From the NCBI GenBank assembly GCA_944472155.2, contig OX235279.1:140154920-140218919 (forward strand): a stretch of 64,000 bases of DNA. The letters run 5' to 3'. How positions within the stretch are numbered: the first letter of the stretch is position 1; each line of letters starts with the position of its first letter. Position numbers and translations under genes: made by a program. The notes under the pieces are model-generated. The model made no database searches. It worked only from the letters and a program-made list of their open reading frames with translations, and was not told where the DNA came from. The stretch is from Trichobilharzia szidati (lineage: Eukaryota; Platyhelminthes; Trematoda; Strigeidida; Schistosomatidae). Below are positions 56,201 to 64,000 of the stretch, piece after piece.

Positions 56201-59200
56201 CTTACTCCTGTCCTCACTTCGAAGGATTCCGTGAGTTTCTCGTTGTGGATTACTTGGCATGCAGCATTGTCGTATAACTGTTGGATGAGGTGTATAATTG
56301 TTGGGGGCACCCCGTAGTAGCGAAGTAGTTGCCAAAGCACCTCTCGATCGACGCTGTCAAAGGCCTTTTCAAAGTCGATGAAGTTGAGATAGAGAGGTGG
56401 CTGCCATTCCAAGCTCTGTTCAATGGTGATCGGTAATGTGGCGATCTGATCAATACATGACCTGTTTCTCCTGAATCCAACCTGTTCCGGTCGACGTTTT
56501 TCATCCAGAGCTTGTTTGATTCTCTCCAGGATGATGCGGCTTAGTACTTTGCTTGGGATGGATAGGAGTATAATTCCACACCAGTTCTTGCATTGACTTA
56601 AGTCTCCTTTCTTTGGTAGTTTGAAAAAGTAGCCTTTCTTCCAATCCTCGGGTACTCTGCCGCAATAATCACTTTAATCTCTCTACTGAACAGTTGTATA
56701 TGGAATATACATAGTTGGACCTTTTTAACCGGTATAATTAAATATATATTATAAACATCAAAGAAACAAGTATAATACTTTTTTTACAAAATCAGACATC
56801 ATTAAATAAAGAGTCAGAAATATTTTCAGTAAAGACCAGTGCAAAGAAGAAGAAGAAGAAACAAAAAGCGAGACATTATAGACGAAGGTCAAATATCACC
56901 GGTGTCTCTGATAACTAAATTCAACCACCATATACAAAACACGGATTTGAAAATAGTCTTAAACTTATTACAACCCAGTCTACGACGTTTATTTCACTAC
57001 ACAGAATATCGATTATTATCTGTATGAAGTTTCAAAAGTAGGAAAGCTTACTACAACTGAACCGTGAATCGAACAGCACAGATTAATTTTATAATGCGTG
57101 AGTAAAAATCGCATTCAGGACTATCGTTTCGGTTTAAAAGTAATAGTAAGGCTAAGCTGTTGAAGATTGTGACCCAGTATCTTTTATTGTAAGACTGTGA
57201 GTAGTCGGGATGAGAACCGCTCACTCACGTCCAGCATTTAGTTTACTTCGGTCTGTCTAACAAGCACTGCCATTCTATGTCAATAGTTTCTAACTAATCA
57301 TATCGATGAGTAGTATGTAATTTTCATGCAGTAATGCTCGGTCACTTGATTTGCATTTATGTGGTCAAGGAGACTGTATATTCTGGTTTTAACAGTCTTA
57401 GTTTCGGAAGGAAACCATGGTGATTTCACACCTAACACTGTAAATGATAAATCTGATTTGAAAATAATTCTTTCGAGAAAACAATGATACTTGTGAAATA
57501 GTCAAAACACAGTCAGACATATTATTAGTTAGTTGGCTCACTACTATTTATGTAGTAAGTAGTGATTGAAGATGCAATAAAGGACTCAAACCAATGGCTT
57601 TTAGATTACTACAGTGGAGTTTGCAGCAACCCAGATTTTCACTTCAGACTGTATCAGTGAATTATGTACTTGGATTGGACACTAGTCAGTAACTAGTGTG
57701 ATGTGTCTAGTCCTTTCTTTGGTGCAAAATGAATTATATTAGTCAGGTTCGCAATGTGGTCACCGATTCCCTCCAACCATATAATATCATCAAATCAATG
57801 TTCACCGTGATGACAAGCTACCTAGAATGGTGGCCACAATGCAAACCTGACTGACAGAATTCAGTCTGCGCCAAAGAAAGGACTAGACACATCACACTAT
57901 TCCCAGTCCTACAGGAAGGAAATCAATCGCGAGCCCGAATAGCTCAGTGGTAACGTCTCTGACTGCACGTGGCACTGGGTGGTGAAGCTGGTTCGAATCT
58001 CACGAGGGATATGAGTTCCTTCAAGGTTGCAGATACGCCTTATTGACTGGTAAGTGCCAACCAGCACGAAACCTCGGTCGATCGCATCCAACCATCTAGT
58101 ACAATCGAATGAATTATGTTTCACTAAATTGTTTCACAACAAACAGTTACACTGATATCAAGATGTAATAATAATAATAATACTAATAATTTTCTGCCTC
58201 ATATTTTCATTATTATAAAATGATAATAAATCATCTTTATAACGTTGTACAAGTGATTATTTCGTGCGTGAATACAACAGAAAAAAATTATTTGTTTATA
58301 TCAGTTTAAATGACTTACAGGATAAATGACACAGAGCTTAATTATGAATATAGAAATGAAATTCTTAAACGATTTTACAAATTTCAATGCTGAGTTTTTG
58401 ATTGACAACACCTGTAACCTGTGTTGTTCAAGGTCATATATATCATATCCTAGTTAATGCCTAAATTCAGTGTATCCGAACTAGCTGGTGTTCACTAGTG
58501 GATCAAGGAAATTGTTGTTATAGACGCGAATGCTTTTTCGTTGTTCGAATTCCTAGCTATATATATAGAGAGAGAGCCGAAGTAAGTTGAAAAAGCGTAT
58601 GGGCGTACACCTTTAATTCTTATAGACATTTAATTACTCTTTATGAGTACTCATCTTGTCGGCAGTTTAAAATCTAAGTTCATTTTCAGGTATCTTTTCA
58701 CCAGTCATTTTATTTAGTATTATCCGATAAGTAATTTTTATACACATCAATCATCCTTTACCAATAAGTCAATGTATTAGTATTGCATAGAGTATGAAAT
58801 TTGCGACTTCGATATGCACTTGGAACTCAAACATTAGAATAGTAATAGGTAAGCTATTGGAATCATTTTTAAACTTCCAAGTATATTTTAAGATGAAAAC
58901 ACAATGCTTGTTGCCGTTCCCTTACCAGGCTATCACAGTGGTGCAGCGGATGATGAGTAAAAGTGAATGGCTGTTAATTAGAATTATACGGAGACCAAGA
59001 TTTTCATTTAACACCACAAACGTTTGTATCAACAAGGGGTGGTTATAATGTCCTCTTGAGGTTATGTGCTTTTCAGAAGACAAGTTAGTGTACTTTTTCC
59101 AAACGACATCGACAGTTTACAATTAAGTAATTGTAATATATATAGAAAACCTCGCCTAGTTAACTAGCTCGCTAGTTTTCTAGCCGGTCCCAAGCCCGGG

Positions 59201-62200
59201 TAGAGAGGAAGGGTTGGGTGTGGGACCAGCAACCCCACACCACTAAACCTCTCAAACCGCTAGAGAAACTTTAACACATGGAAAATATATTAAATATGTA
59301 TAGAAAGATTTCAGGTTATATTATAGGTTATGTAAGATGCCGTGTCTTCTTCAATGTTCAGGTGGAAATTTCCACCATAATGAAGACTGATGACATCAAT
59401 TTTGTAATATACGGAAAACACTGTCTTTACGTTTCACTTTCTCAGTCGGACATTAATCAAAAACTTGAGACACTTAAAATGCTACTTTCAAATTTACTCG
59501 GTTTCAGGGCCTTATGTTGATTTGATCAGGATAAAATATGGTGAAATGTAGAAAAATATTACAAAAGTGCTTCAAATCAATCCTTAGTATAGGTGTAGGA
59601 GTATTCGGCTGACAGCACTCTGAACCACATTTACCTGCTCATCAGATTCATCAAGAAGTAAAATATTTACTAAATAATTTTCCAAATGTATTGTATCATT
59701 CGTACTGAGTAATTCTGCAACCACAAACTGATGACTGAAGTGAGGGGATTAAGTGGTGATGGCAGGTGAGATGAAAATATGAGCCGTGGTTGGCTTCAAA
59801 CTAGAAGCCCCTAGATTACTAGTCTGGAGATTTATCAGCTAAGCAACCGGTTGTTAGCTAGGTAATTTCACTTAGGTCATCTCTTAGGTCCGCTGGAAGA
59901 GTGCTGGCCAGTAATTCGAAGACTGTTAGTTCAAGTCATTCCGTGACTCAGATATCCATTCCCCATTCACTTATCAGTCAAGACATCGATTTTAGTCTGC
60001 CAAAACAAAGTTGTCACAGATAGCCTCACCATCACCTTCGTTTGTGTTTGCAGTGAAGGCAGAAAAATATTTCGTATGAAACAATGTACCTGTTGTATCC
60101 TATGTGTAAAACGATGAGGAGTAAATTGTACGGAGTGGATTTTTCATAATGAATCATACACAGTTTGCTGCTTATGCTCTTCCGTATTCACAAAATTACA
60201 GGGGAGGTTCATTGATGAAACTAGCGAAATCTGATGATATTATCTTTATTAGATTCCTGATGAATATCAACATAACTCCTATATCATTTTGTACAAGCGT
60301 GACATGATACATTGCAAAAATTTCTGCTTCAGTGTCTTTTTACTATCTGAGTTTATAGTGATAATGTTTATTTACATAAGAAACAAGTTGTTTTCAGTGC
60401 TCTAAGGAATCTTTGATAAGACTTCGTTATTCAAATTCCATTATGTATATACAATGTCCCTGATAATTTACATGCTAAAGAGGGATTTAGAGGTGATAAT
60501 ACTTTGAGGAATTACGTCATTCACAACCTTGATAAGCGACCTGTTTCAACATTGAACTCAATGTGTGTAAGTTAAGGTAAAAGACCGAAATGTTGTTCTT
60601 CTTGCGACACCATTTTTTCTTTACACATAAAGAGCTACTGCGATAACTGACTGACAGAAAACTATACAGATAATGTTAGGCAACACTACCAAGTTACTTA
60701 TTTCTTAGAACATTTAAAACGACGGACAAAATATTTTTACGAGTTTGATCACGGATTGATATCAGTTAGAGAACCATTGAAAACCAGGGAGTACTGAACA
60801 GCTGTTTCATCCTAGTTCTGCCGATGATTCCCAGACTAGGATGAAACAGCTGTCCAGTACTCCCTGGTTTTCAATGGTTCTCTAACTGATATCAATTCGT
60901 GATCAAACTCGTAAAAACAAATCTAATCCTTACAAACCGACTCTTTACAAAATATTCCTTTTAACTAAGATAATATGATTTTTGGTGCGCTTATTTTCAG
61001 TTAAATTTGACTCACCTACAGTATATTAGTAATAAAAAAAATTAAAATAAATCTACTGTTTACAGAAGAGATAAAATTTCTAATTTACCTTTAGAATTAG
61101 TGCCCCATAGGCTAGTCGCCATCGTATTACTCAGCTCTGGACTTCCAATAGATGTATGCTTTGCAGTAATTGGTTGTCGGTTAATGCCGCCCACTCTAGT
61201 TGTTGGTCTAGGGCCTAATGCACTTGCTTCTGCGTGTGCTGCTGCCACACTAGGATCTAGAGATCTGCTTACTCCAACTGGACGTTTTGTTTGTCTAGGT
61301 GATACCTCTGGAGCTAAAGATAAGCTGTTGTCTTCAGCTAAACCACCATTGATTGATGACACACTAAATATATCCTCATCATCTGTACAAACAAAAACAG
61401 AAAATTACTTTGAGATAAGACAGTAATGATCTTCAGTGAGTTTCTCACTTATTACTTCACTTTGCATAAAATGATTGGAGCTTCATATTGTTTGCGAAAA
61501 TTGCATGAATAATAAAGTAATGGAGGATTTAATTGTAACAACTTTGCCATAAATTCTCATATCTTTTGAAAATAATGATCTGGTAATTGCATTTTTCCAT
61601 GCCAAATTAACAACAGATGTTCAAGGATTCTTATGTTGGATAATGACCTAGATAAAACTGATTCTTTATCAGTTTCTTCAGGGCTACAGGTGCACCTTTC
61701 CGGTGGCTTTCAGCAAGCACAAAACTTAGATTCAAGGCTTTCTAACGATTTTTTCCAACTATTCAACACCGATTCAAAGTGAGTCGCAGCGGTGAATCAA
61801 CCAGCTTCGTTAATACACCCCAAACTCGGCTGATGGAATTCACACAGCAGTAGACACATGTCATTAAATACAAAATCCTGGTAAATCAATATTACTTGAG
61901 CACGTTCACCATTACACTAGTTTATATCAGTATTCCTTTTATATGTTAAAAAGAAGTCATAAACAGTGTGTATAACGAAAATATATCATATTAATCATGT
62001 TAAAAGGTTAACATCAAAACTAACCTGTTTTTAAACTTTGACCCTTATATAAACTATATTTCATTCCTTGAGGATTTGGAGGTATACTGGCGTTGTTATT
62101 CCCTTGGTTGATGTTATTATTTGTAGTAGTATTTGAATTACTTGGTTTGTAGAAGGACACGTCTAAATTTCTAGGATTTACTAGTTTTTGAGTTGAATTA

Positions 62201-62212
62201 GATGAATTTAAT
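53128..62212 (-). CDS. Unrecognised multi-exon gene (C-terminal three exons seen)
   Basis: Minus strand, 5' to 3': exon 62212-62025, exon 61382-61089, last exon 53204-53128. Phases agree: the first ends with one base of a codon (ACA G|GTTAGT) and the next supplies two. The second also ends with one base (AAA G|GTAAAT) and the last exon starts CA GCC, making an Ala codon. The joined protein segment is about 185 residues of polar, Ser/Pro/Asn/Thr-rich and probably disordered sequence, with NNNINQGNNNASIPPNPQG, an acidic DDEDIFSVSS, Arg/Pro-rich stretches, and a C-terminus DGAYDEFDSDD. No catalytic or folded domain is recognised. The N-terminal exons lie upstream, beyond 62212 or outside the window. 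The last intron would be 7.9 kb and carries an RTE, SINEs and foldbacks; a missed small exon in it is possible. Confidence 0.65.
53497..53738 (-). mobile_element. SINE (family 1), degenerate
   Basis: Minus-strand head GTGCGCGTCGGTGGTTCAGC, B box GGTTCGATCCC, body with GGCTGGACGTGAGGCTAGC, and tail CCTATGTTCCAGCCGGGAAG ending A-rich. CTCGAAAAT and CTCGAAATT on the two sides may be the duplication. It lies in the last intron of the 53128-62212 gene. Confidence 0.8.
53739..54485. other. Intronic AT-rich sequence
   Basis: No exon or repeat recognised. Confidence 0.4.
54486..54620 (-). repeat. PLE terminal repeat, solo
   Basis: GGGGCATTGAGGTAGAGTAT, then GATGAAGTTTCGAGCACAAT and TTGCTCATAAACATATCATT: the same block order as 40490-40640 with more changes. 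No PLE coding part is attached. Confidence 0.65.
54636..54830 (+). mobile_element. SINE (family 2)
   Basis: Plus strand: GAGCCGGTGGTACAGCGGTT head, B box GGTTCGATCCC, then the family 2 body GGTCGGCCTGCAAAATTTGG, CACATGCTGAAAATTCC and GGTGTGGAATCAAGC, with an AATAATAATAA tail. The relative at 28270-28455 shares head and body. Confidence 0.85.
54840..55160 (+). mobile_element. tRNA-like SINE (family 3), very degenerate
   Basis: Around 55005 a B-box-like GGGTTCAGTATC and at 55075-55130 a tail with GTGTTTCCTGATTTTTGTGAC recall family 3, but heavily worn. Confidence 0.3.
55215..56668 (-). mobile_element. RTE-type LINE, 5'-truncated, longest copy
   Basis: Minus-strand reverse transcriptase begins within a truncated VPEDWKKG block near 56650, then K-PKKGDLSQCKNW-GI, LLSIPSKVLSRIILERI (56510-56580), EQVGFRRNRSCIDQIA (56430-56490), FIDFEKAFDSVDR (motif A), GVRQAG-LSPMIFLI and DLDFADDVCLI (active-site ADD), NIEKTEVM. 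The C-terminal part follows with frameshifts, with WRSTALSIKNKIR, CRKKWRWIGWAY-type and KRRVGRQ segments, to the 3' end CTCTATGTTCCTCTAGGAAT and an AATAAT tail. The RT frame stays open over 55816-56412. RTE elements such as SR2 and SjR2 are the known schistosome relatives. Confidence 0.9.
55816..56412 (-). pseudogene. RTE reverse transcriptase core fragment
   Basis: A 198-residue open frame with motif A near residues 10-22, the GVRQ block near 69-72, FADD near 114-117 and the K-T-E-V-M block near 149-153. The open frame continues upstream of its first Met to at least 56650. Catalytic Asps are present, but the truncated 5' end and later frameshifts mean no full protein. Confidence 0.85.
56669..57660. 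other. Intronic sequence, one short open frame
   Basis: 56839-57027 is open on the plus strand with ISPVSLITKFNHHIQNTDLK and LLQPSLRRLFHYTEYRLLSV; an exon is conceivable but no splice partner is visible. The rest is anonymous. Confidence 0.25.
57667..57900. repeat. Foldback element (arms ~90-100 bp)
   Basis: TTGGATTGGACACTAG...GTGATGTGTCTAGTCC at the left is mirrored by GGACTAGACACATCACACTA at the right, with inner arms GGTTCGCAATGTGG and CCACAATGCAAACC. The loop includes CCCTCCAACCATATAATATC, again the 3' end of the tRNA-like unit. The adjoining tRNA-like unit starts at 57930. Confidence 0.8.
57930..58108 (+). mobile_element. tRNA-like repeat, best copy (composite with foldback)
   Basis: A box TAGCTCAGTGG (57949-57959) and B box GGTTCGAATCT (57990-58000), spaced as in a tRNA gene, so polymerase III transcription is plausible. 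The body has GAGTTCCTTCAAGGTTGCAG and CACGAAACCT, ending CCAACCATCTAGTAC. It cannot fold as a normal tRNA, because the acceptor halves do not pair. Confidence 0.75.
58130..59260. other. Intronic AT-rich sequence
   Basis: An (ATA)n run near 58170 and (AT)/(AG)n near 58558-58576. A segment at 59160-59260 (GGTTGGGTGTGGGACCAGC, then CAACCCCACACC) recalls the body of the family 1 SINE without its head. No gene assigned. Confidence 0.35.
59362..59500 (+). CDS. Unassigned exon-like open frame
   Basis: A CTTCTTCAATGTTCAG acceptor is followed by a frame with regular hydrophobic spacing: VEISTIMKTDDINFVIYGKH, CLYVSLSQ and LETLKMLLSNLLG. The pattern faintly recalls longin-type segments of MON1/HPS1-like proteins. 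The donor (CTCG|GTTTCA) is poor and no partner exon was found. It is opposite to the gene in whose intron it would lie. Confidence 0.25.
59780..59990. mobile_element. Two tRNA-like heads, degenerate
   Basis: The minus strand has TTGCTTAGCTGATAAATCTC and AGTTTGAAGCC spaced like A and B boxes (59870-59790). The plus strand has GGTCCGCTGGAAGAGTGC and AGTTCAAGTCA (59888-59940). Both look like old SINE heads rather than tRNA genes; no full cloverleaf pairs. Confidence 0.35.
60740..60919. repeat. Near-perfect 80-bp hairpin of a SINE tail
   Basis: 60740-60818 (CGAGTTTGATCACGGATTGA ... CAGCTGTTTCATCCTAG) pairs with 60838-60919 with only two or three mismatches; the loop is about 20 nt (TTCTGCCGATGATTCCCAGA). 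The single arm occurs at 21781-21870, 9830-9920 and, worn, at 1398-1465. It lies in the last intron of the 53128-62212 gene. Confidence 0.9.
61089..61382 (-). CDS. Unrecognised gene, internal exon b
   Basis: Acceptor TTTGTTTGTACAG, donor TAAAG|GTAAAT. It encodes DDEDIFSVSSINGGLAEDNS, SPRQTKRPVGVSRSLDPS, a short Ala-rich helix-like AAAHAEASAL, RPTTRVGG and SLWGTNSK. Its GC content is visibly above the flanks, which supports coding. Confidence 0.75.
61383..62024. other. Intron between exons a and b of the unrecognised gene
   Basis: 642 nt, GT...AG, no repeat family recognised. Confidence 0.6.
62025..62212 (-). CDS. Unrecognised gene, internal exon a
   Basis: Acceptor TTTTTGGTATAG, donor ACAG|GTTAGT. 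Only one frame is open. It encodes LVNPRNLDVSFYKPSN, a Thr/Asn-rich run, and MKYSLYKGQSLKT. The Asn-rich run is typical of AT-rich genomes and says little about function. Confidence 0.7.
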
Positions 62213-62870
62213 CTATACCAAAAAAGGAAATTAATTAATTAATTATTATTATTATTAATATCACTTTTGTGGAAATAAAAGCCTGACCAATAAAATCTAC
62301 TATAACGTCATTGCCATAGGATTTCCTTATAGATATAATGATAAGCCTATACAGATGGTTTCAATTTCACCACAGTAATTTATTTGAGTTATTTCATTGA
62401 AGTTCTATCAGCGTTACAGTATGATTAAAGTGAATACGCCTATTTATAAATGTAACGCTGAAGATGGTTTAGTTTAATGATTCATGAATTATATTAAGTT
62501 TTGATGGGATTCAACAGCTTATGTCTAGAGGCAGAATTCGGGACGCGCTTTCTGCCCTACTTAGGATTTGATTACTGGGTGTATCTTTAATCCAGGGGGT
62601 AGTGATATTCCCAGTGAGGATTGAATTAAGTACGCATAATTCCAAACGTCAAAAAATGATACTTTCTGTCTTATAGTAAACATTATTTCATTGAACTTGA
62701 GAATAGATCTACATAGGTGTACTTACTGAATAATATGCTTAGAATTTTATTAGTTCCCCTTAATCATGATTCATCTACTTCGTTTTTTTTCTTTTTTACA
62801 CATATTTTTTTACGAAAATGTGTACTAGTGCTTCAGAATTGCTTTAACCTACTAGGCTGTCTGAATTATG
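62213..62870. other. Upstream intron of the unrecognised gene
   Basis: Begins with a pyrimidine-poor ATT-rich stretch (62237-62258). No further minus-strand exon is found before the LINE at 62880. Confidence 0.4.
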
Positions 62871-62879
62871 CAACAAGAG

Positions 62880-63885
62880 GACGGTTGTTACAAGAAATCA
62901 AACCCAATCAGAACGCTCAAATGGAGTGTGCCTCCAAAGCCTCAGGATGGTCGGGGTTGGCTGCCTTGCGCTGCGGGTTGGCCACCCCTCCGCACACCTC
63001 TTGAAATGCTCCCATATGACCGTGCGTCTTACATAGCCTCTCCTGAGGAAGTCCTACTCACTGCCTTCACGTGGCGGAGGTGTTTTTCACTAAAGTGAGA
63101 GGGGAAAGCGGATGCCCGGCGCTCTTCACCGGGTTGACTGTCCATTGGATGATAGTCTAGGGGAGATGGCTAAACCCTGATTCCAAACCTCCAACGACTG
63201 GCGTATGAAGCTCACTGGAGCTCACCGGCAGACGTATGGACAAAGGGCTTGTTGGATGTCCTGGATGTCTGGTCCCATTCAAAAAGGCGTATGAACCGAA
63301 CTCCGGTCACCGGCTGCCAATGGATAGTGGACTCCCTACTCCACTCCTACTGCCTTGTAGGTCACACATGGTTGTGTAAAGGCTAGAGCTGCACTCTCAA
63401 ACAAAAGGCCGAGCGATTCTGGGGACATCACTCGTACCAAATTCCCTTGAAACTTTATGAACTCTCTTACAAACATTCTGCATGTTCGTTGGCAGGACAA
63501 ACTCTTCAATGAAGAAGTGCGTCGTCGTTTCTACAACATCAACCAAATTCCCGTACTGGTCCAACAACGTCGCCTTCGGTGGTTTGGCCATGTTCTGCGC
63601 CGACCAGATGACGATCTGGTCAAATCAGTTCTAAATCCCTCGCCATTACCATCTTGGCGATGTCGCAGGGGTGGACAGCTGAAAACATGGCTTGGTACAG
63701 TCAAGGCTGATATGGAGTGCCTGGGGCTACAAACCGTCTACGGACTCCGTCTGTGGAACAAGAATTGGATAACCCTGTCGCAAAACCTTGCATCAGATCG
63801 CCGCGCCTGGGCAGCGATGATTCGAGATGTTCATGAAGCCGGCTCATCCTCCCGTAGGAGATAGCCGAAGTAAAGTAAAGTAAGT
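62880..63885 (+). mobile_element. Non-LTR retrotransposon: GC-rich leader joined to the C-terminal end
   Basis: 62880-63440 is markedly more GC-rich than the window and has no long frame (GCGCTGCGGGTTGGCCACCC; CACGTGGCGGAGG), like a LINE 5' leader. 63457-63864 encodes the C-terminal region after a reverse transcriptase: RRRFYNINQIPV, RRLRWFGHVLRRPDDDL, RCRRGGQLKTWLGTVKADME, VYGLRLWNKNWI and DRRAWAAMIRDVHEAGSSSR, then TAG. The element ends in GTAAAGTAAAGTAAG, a short tandem 3' repeat as in CR1-like LINEs. The reverse transcriptase between the two parts is absent, so the copy is internally deleted or is a short non-autonomous derivative. Confidence 0.75.
63457..63864 (+). pseudogene. LINE ORF2 C-terminal fragment
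   Basis: The 135-codon frame is intact to its TAG stop with no damage, which suggests a recent insertion. It contains only the zinc-poor C-terminal domain typical of ORF2 proteins of these LINEs and no catalytic motif. Confidence 0.75.
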
Positions 63886-64000
63886 GTAAACACTACATGT
63901 GGAAATTTCAAAAGTAAATAACTTAAATTCCAAGAATTCCTTTCACTAAGCTAGTGTTTACTACATAGTAATTCAAATTCATATGAGTAAAAAGTTTGAG

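Noticed and set aside
57945..58005. A tRNA gene suggested by good A and B boxes
   Set aside because: No acceptor stem or anticodon arm pairs, and the unit recurs with a long non-tRNA body; it is a tRNA-derived repeat.
61100..61426. 108-codon plus-strand frame
   Set aside because: The minus strand carries a frame with both splice sites and phase-consistent partners; the plus frame is its shadow.
1..64000. CRISPR arrays, bacterial operons or riboswitches
   Set aside because: No regularly spaced repeats, no ribosome-binding sites before frames; introns and retroelements show eukaryotic nuclear DNA.

Overview
The window is AT-rich metazoan nuclear DNA and reads as a blood fluke (Schistosomatidae; Schistosoma or a close relative). 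The evidence is an SM-alpha-type SINE carrying a hammerhead-ribozyme motif, many Penelope-like elements (PLEs) with GIY-YIG endonuclease ends, RTE-type LINE fragments, and short genes split by kilobase introns full of retroelements. The species cannot be fixed from this sequence alone. Roughly half of the window can be assigned to mobile elements.

Host genes are few. Two paralogous short-chain dehydrogenases of the retinol-dehydrogenase type lie divergently. SDR-A is on the minus strand (18424-23252) and SDR-B on the plus strand (36150-41890). Each has three exons, phase-0 junctions and a second exon of exactly 468 nt, so they come from one duplication. A third gene (minus strand, last exon at 53128-53204, further exons at 61089-61382 and 62025-62212) encodes an unrecognised, probably disordered protein with an acidic C-terminus. 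Its three exons join in phase. A few other exon-like open frames (7351-7574, 24825-25013, 45861-46193, 59362-59500) are unassigned. A broken histone H2A copy (6351-6667) sits inside the arms of a foldback repeat.

Layout: 1-5400, RTE scraps, a foldback element and two SINEs with perfect target duplications. 5400-15100, a PLE-dominated block including the H2A capture, one PLE with inverted ends and two head-to-head PLE copies. 15100-18400, mostly anonymous DNA with one probable MITE. 18400-23300, SDR-A. 23300-36100, RTE fragments, SINEs, one Gypsy-type integrase fragment and a PLE. 36150-41890, SDR-B, with PLE pieces in both introns and an SM-alpha copy nested in one of them. 42000-51000, PLE copies and an RTE fragment. 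53100-62200, the third gene, whose long intron holds an RTE, SINEs and foldbacks. 62900-63900, a GC-richer non-LTR element with its 3' end.

The most informative observations are: the H2A fragment captured between repeat arms; a SINE family whose 3' end copies that of the RTE LINE, implying trans-mobilisation; the SM-alpha hammerhead nested in a PLE with a recoverable empty site at another PLE copy; and a conserved hairpin followed by GAAAC/GTC in PLE termini that resembles a hammerhead remnant.
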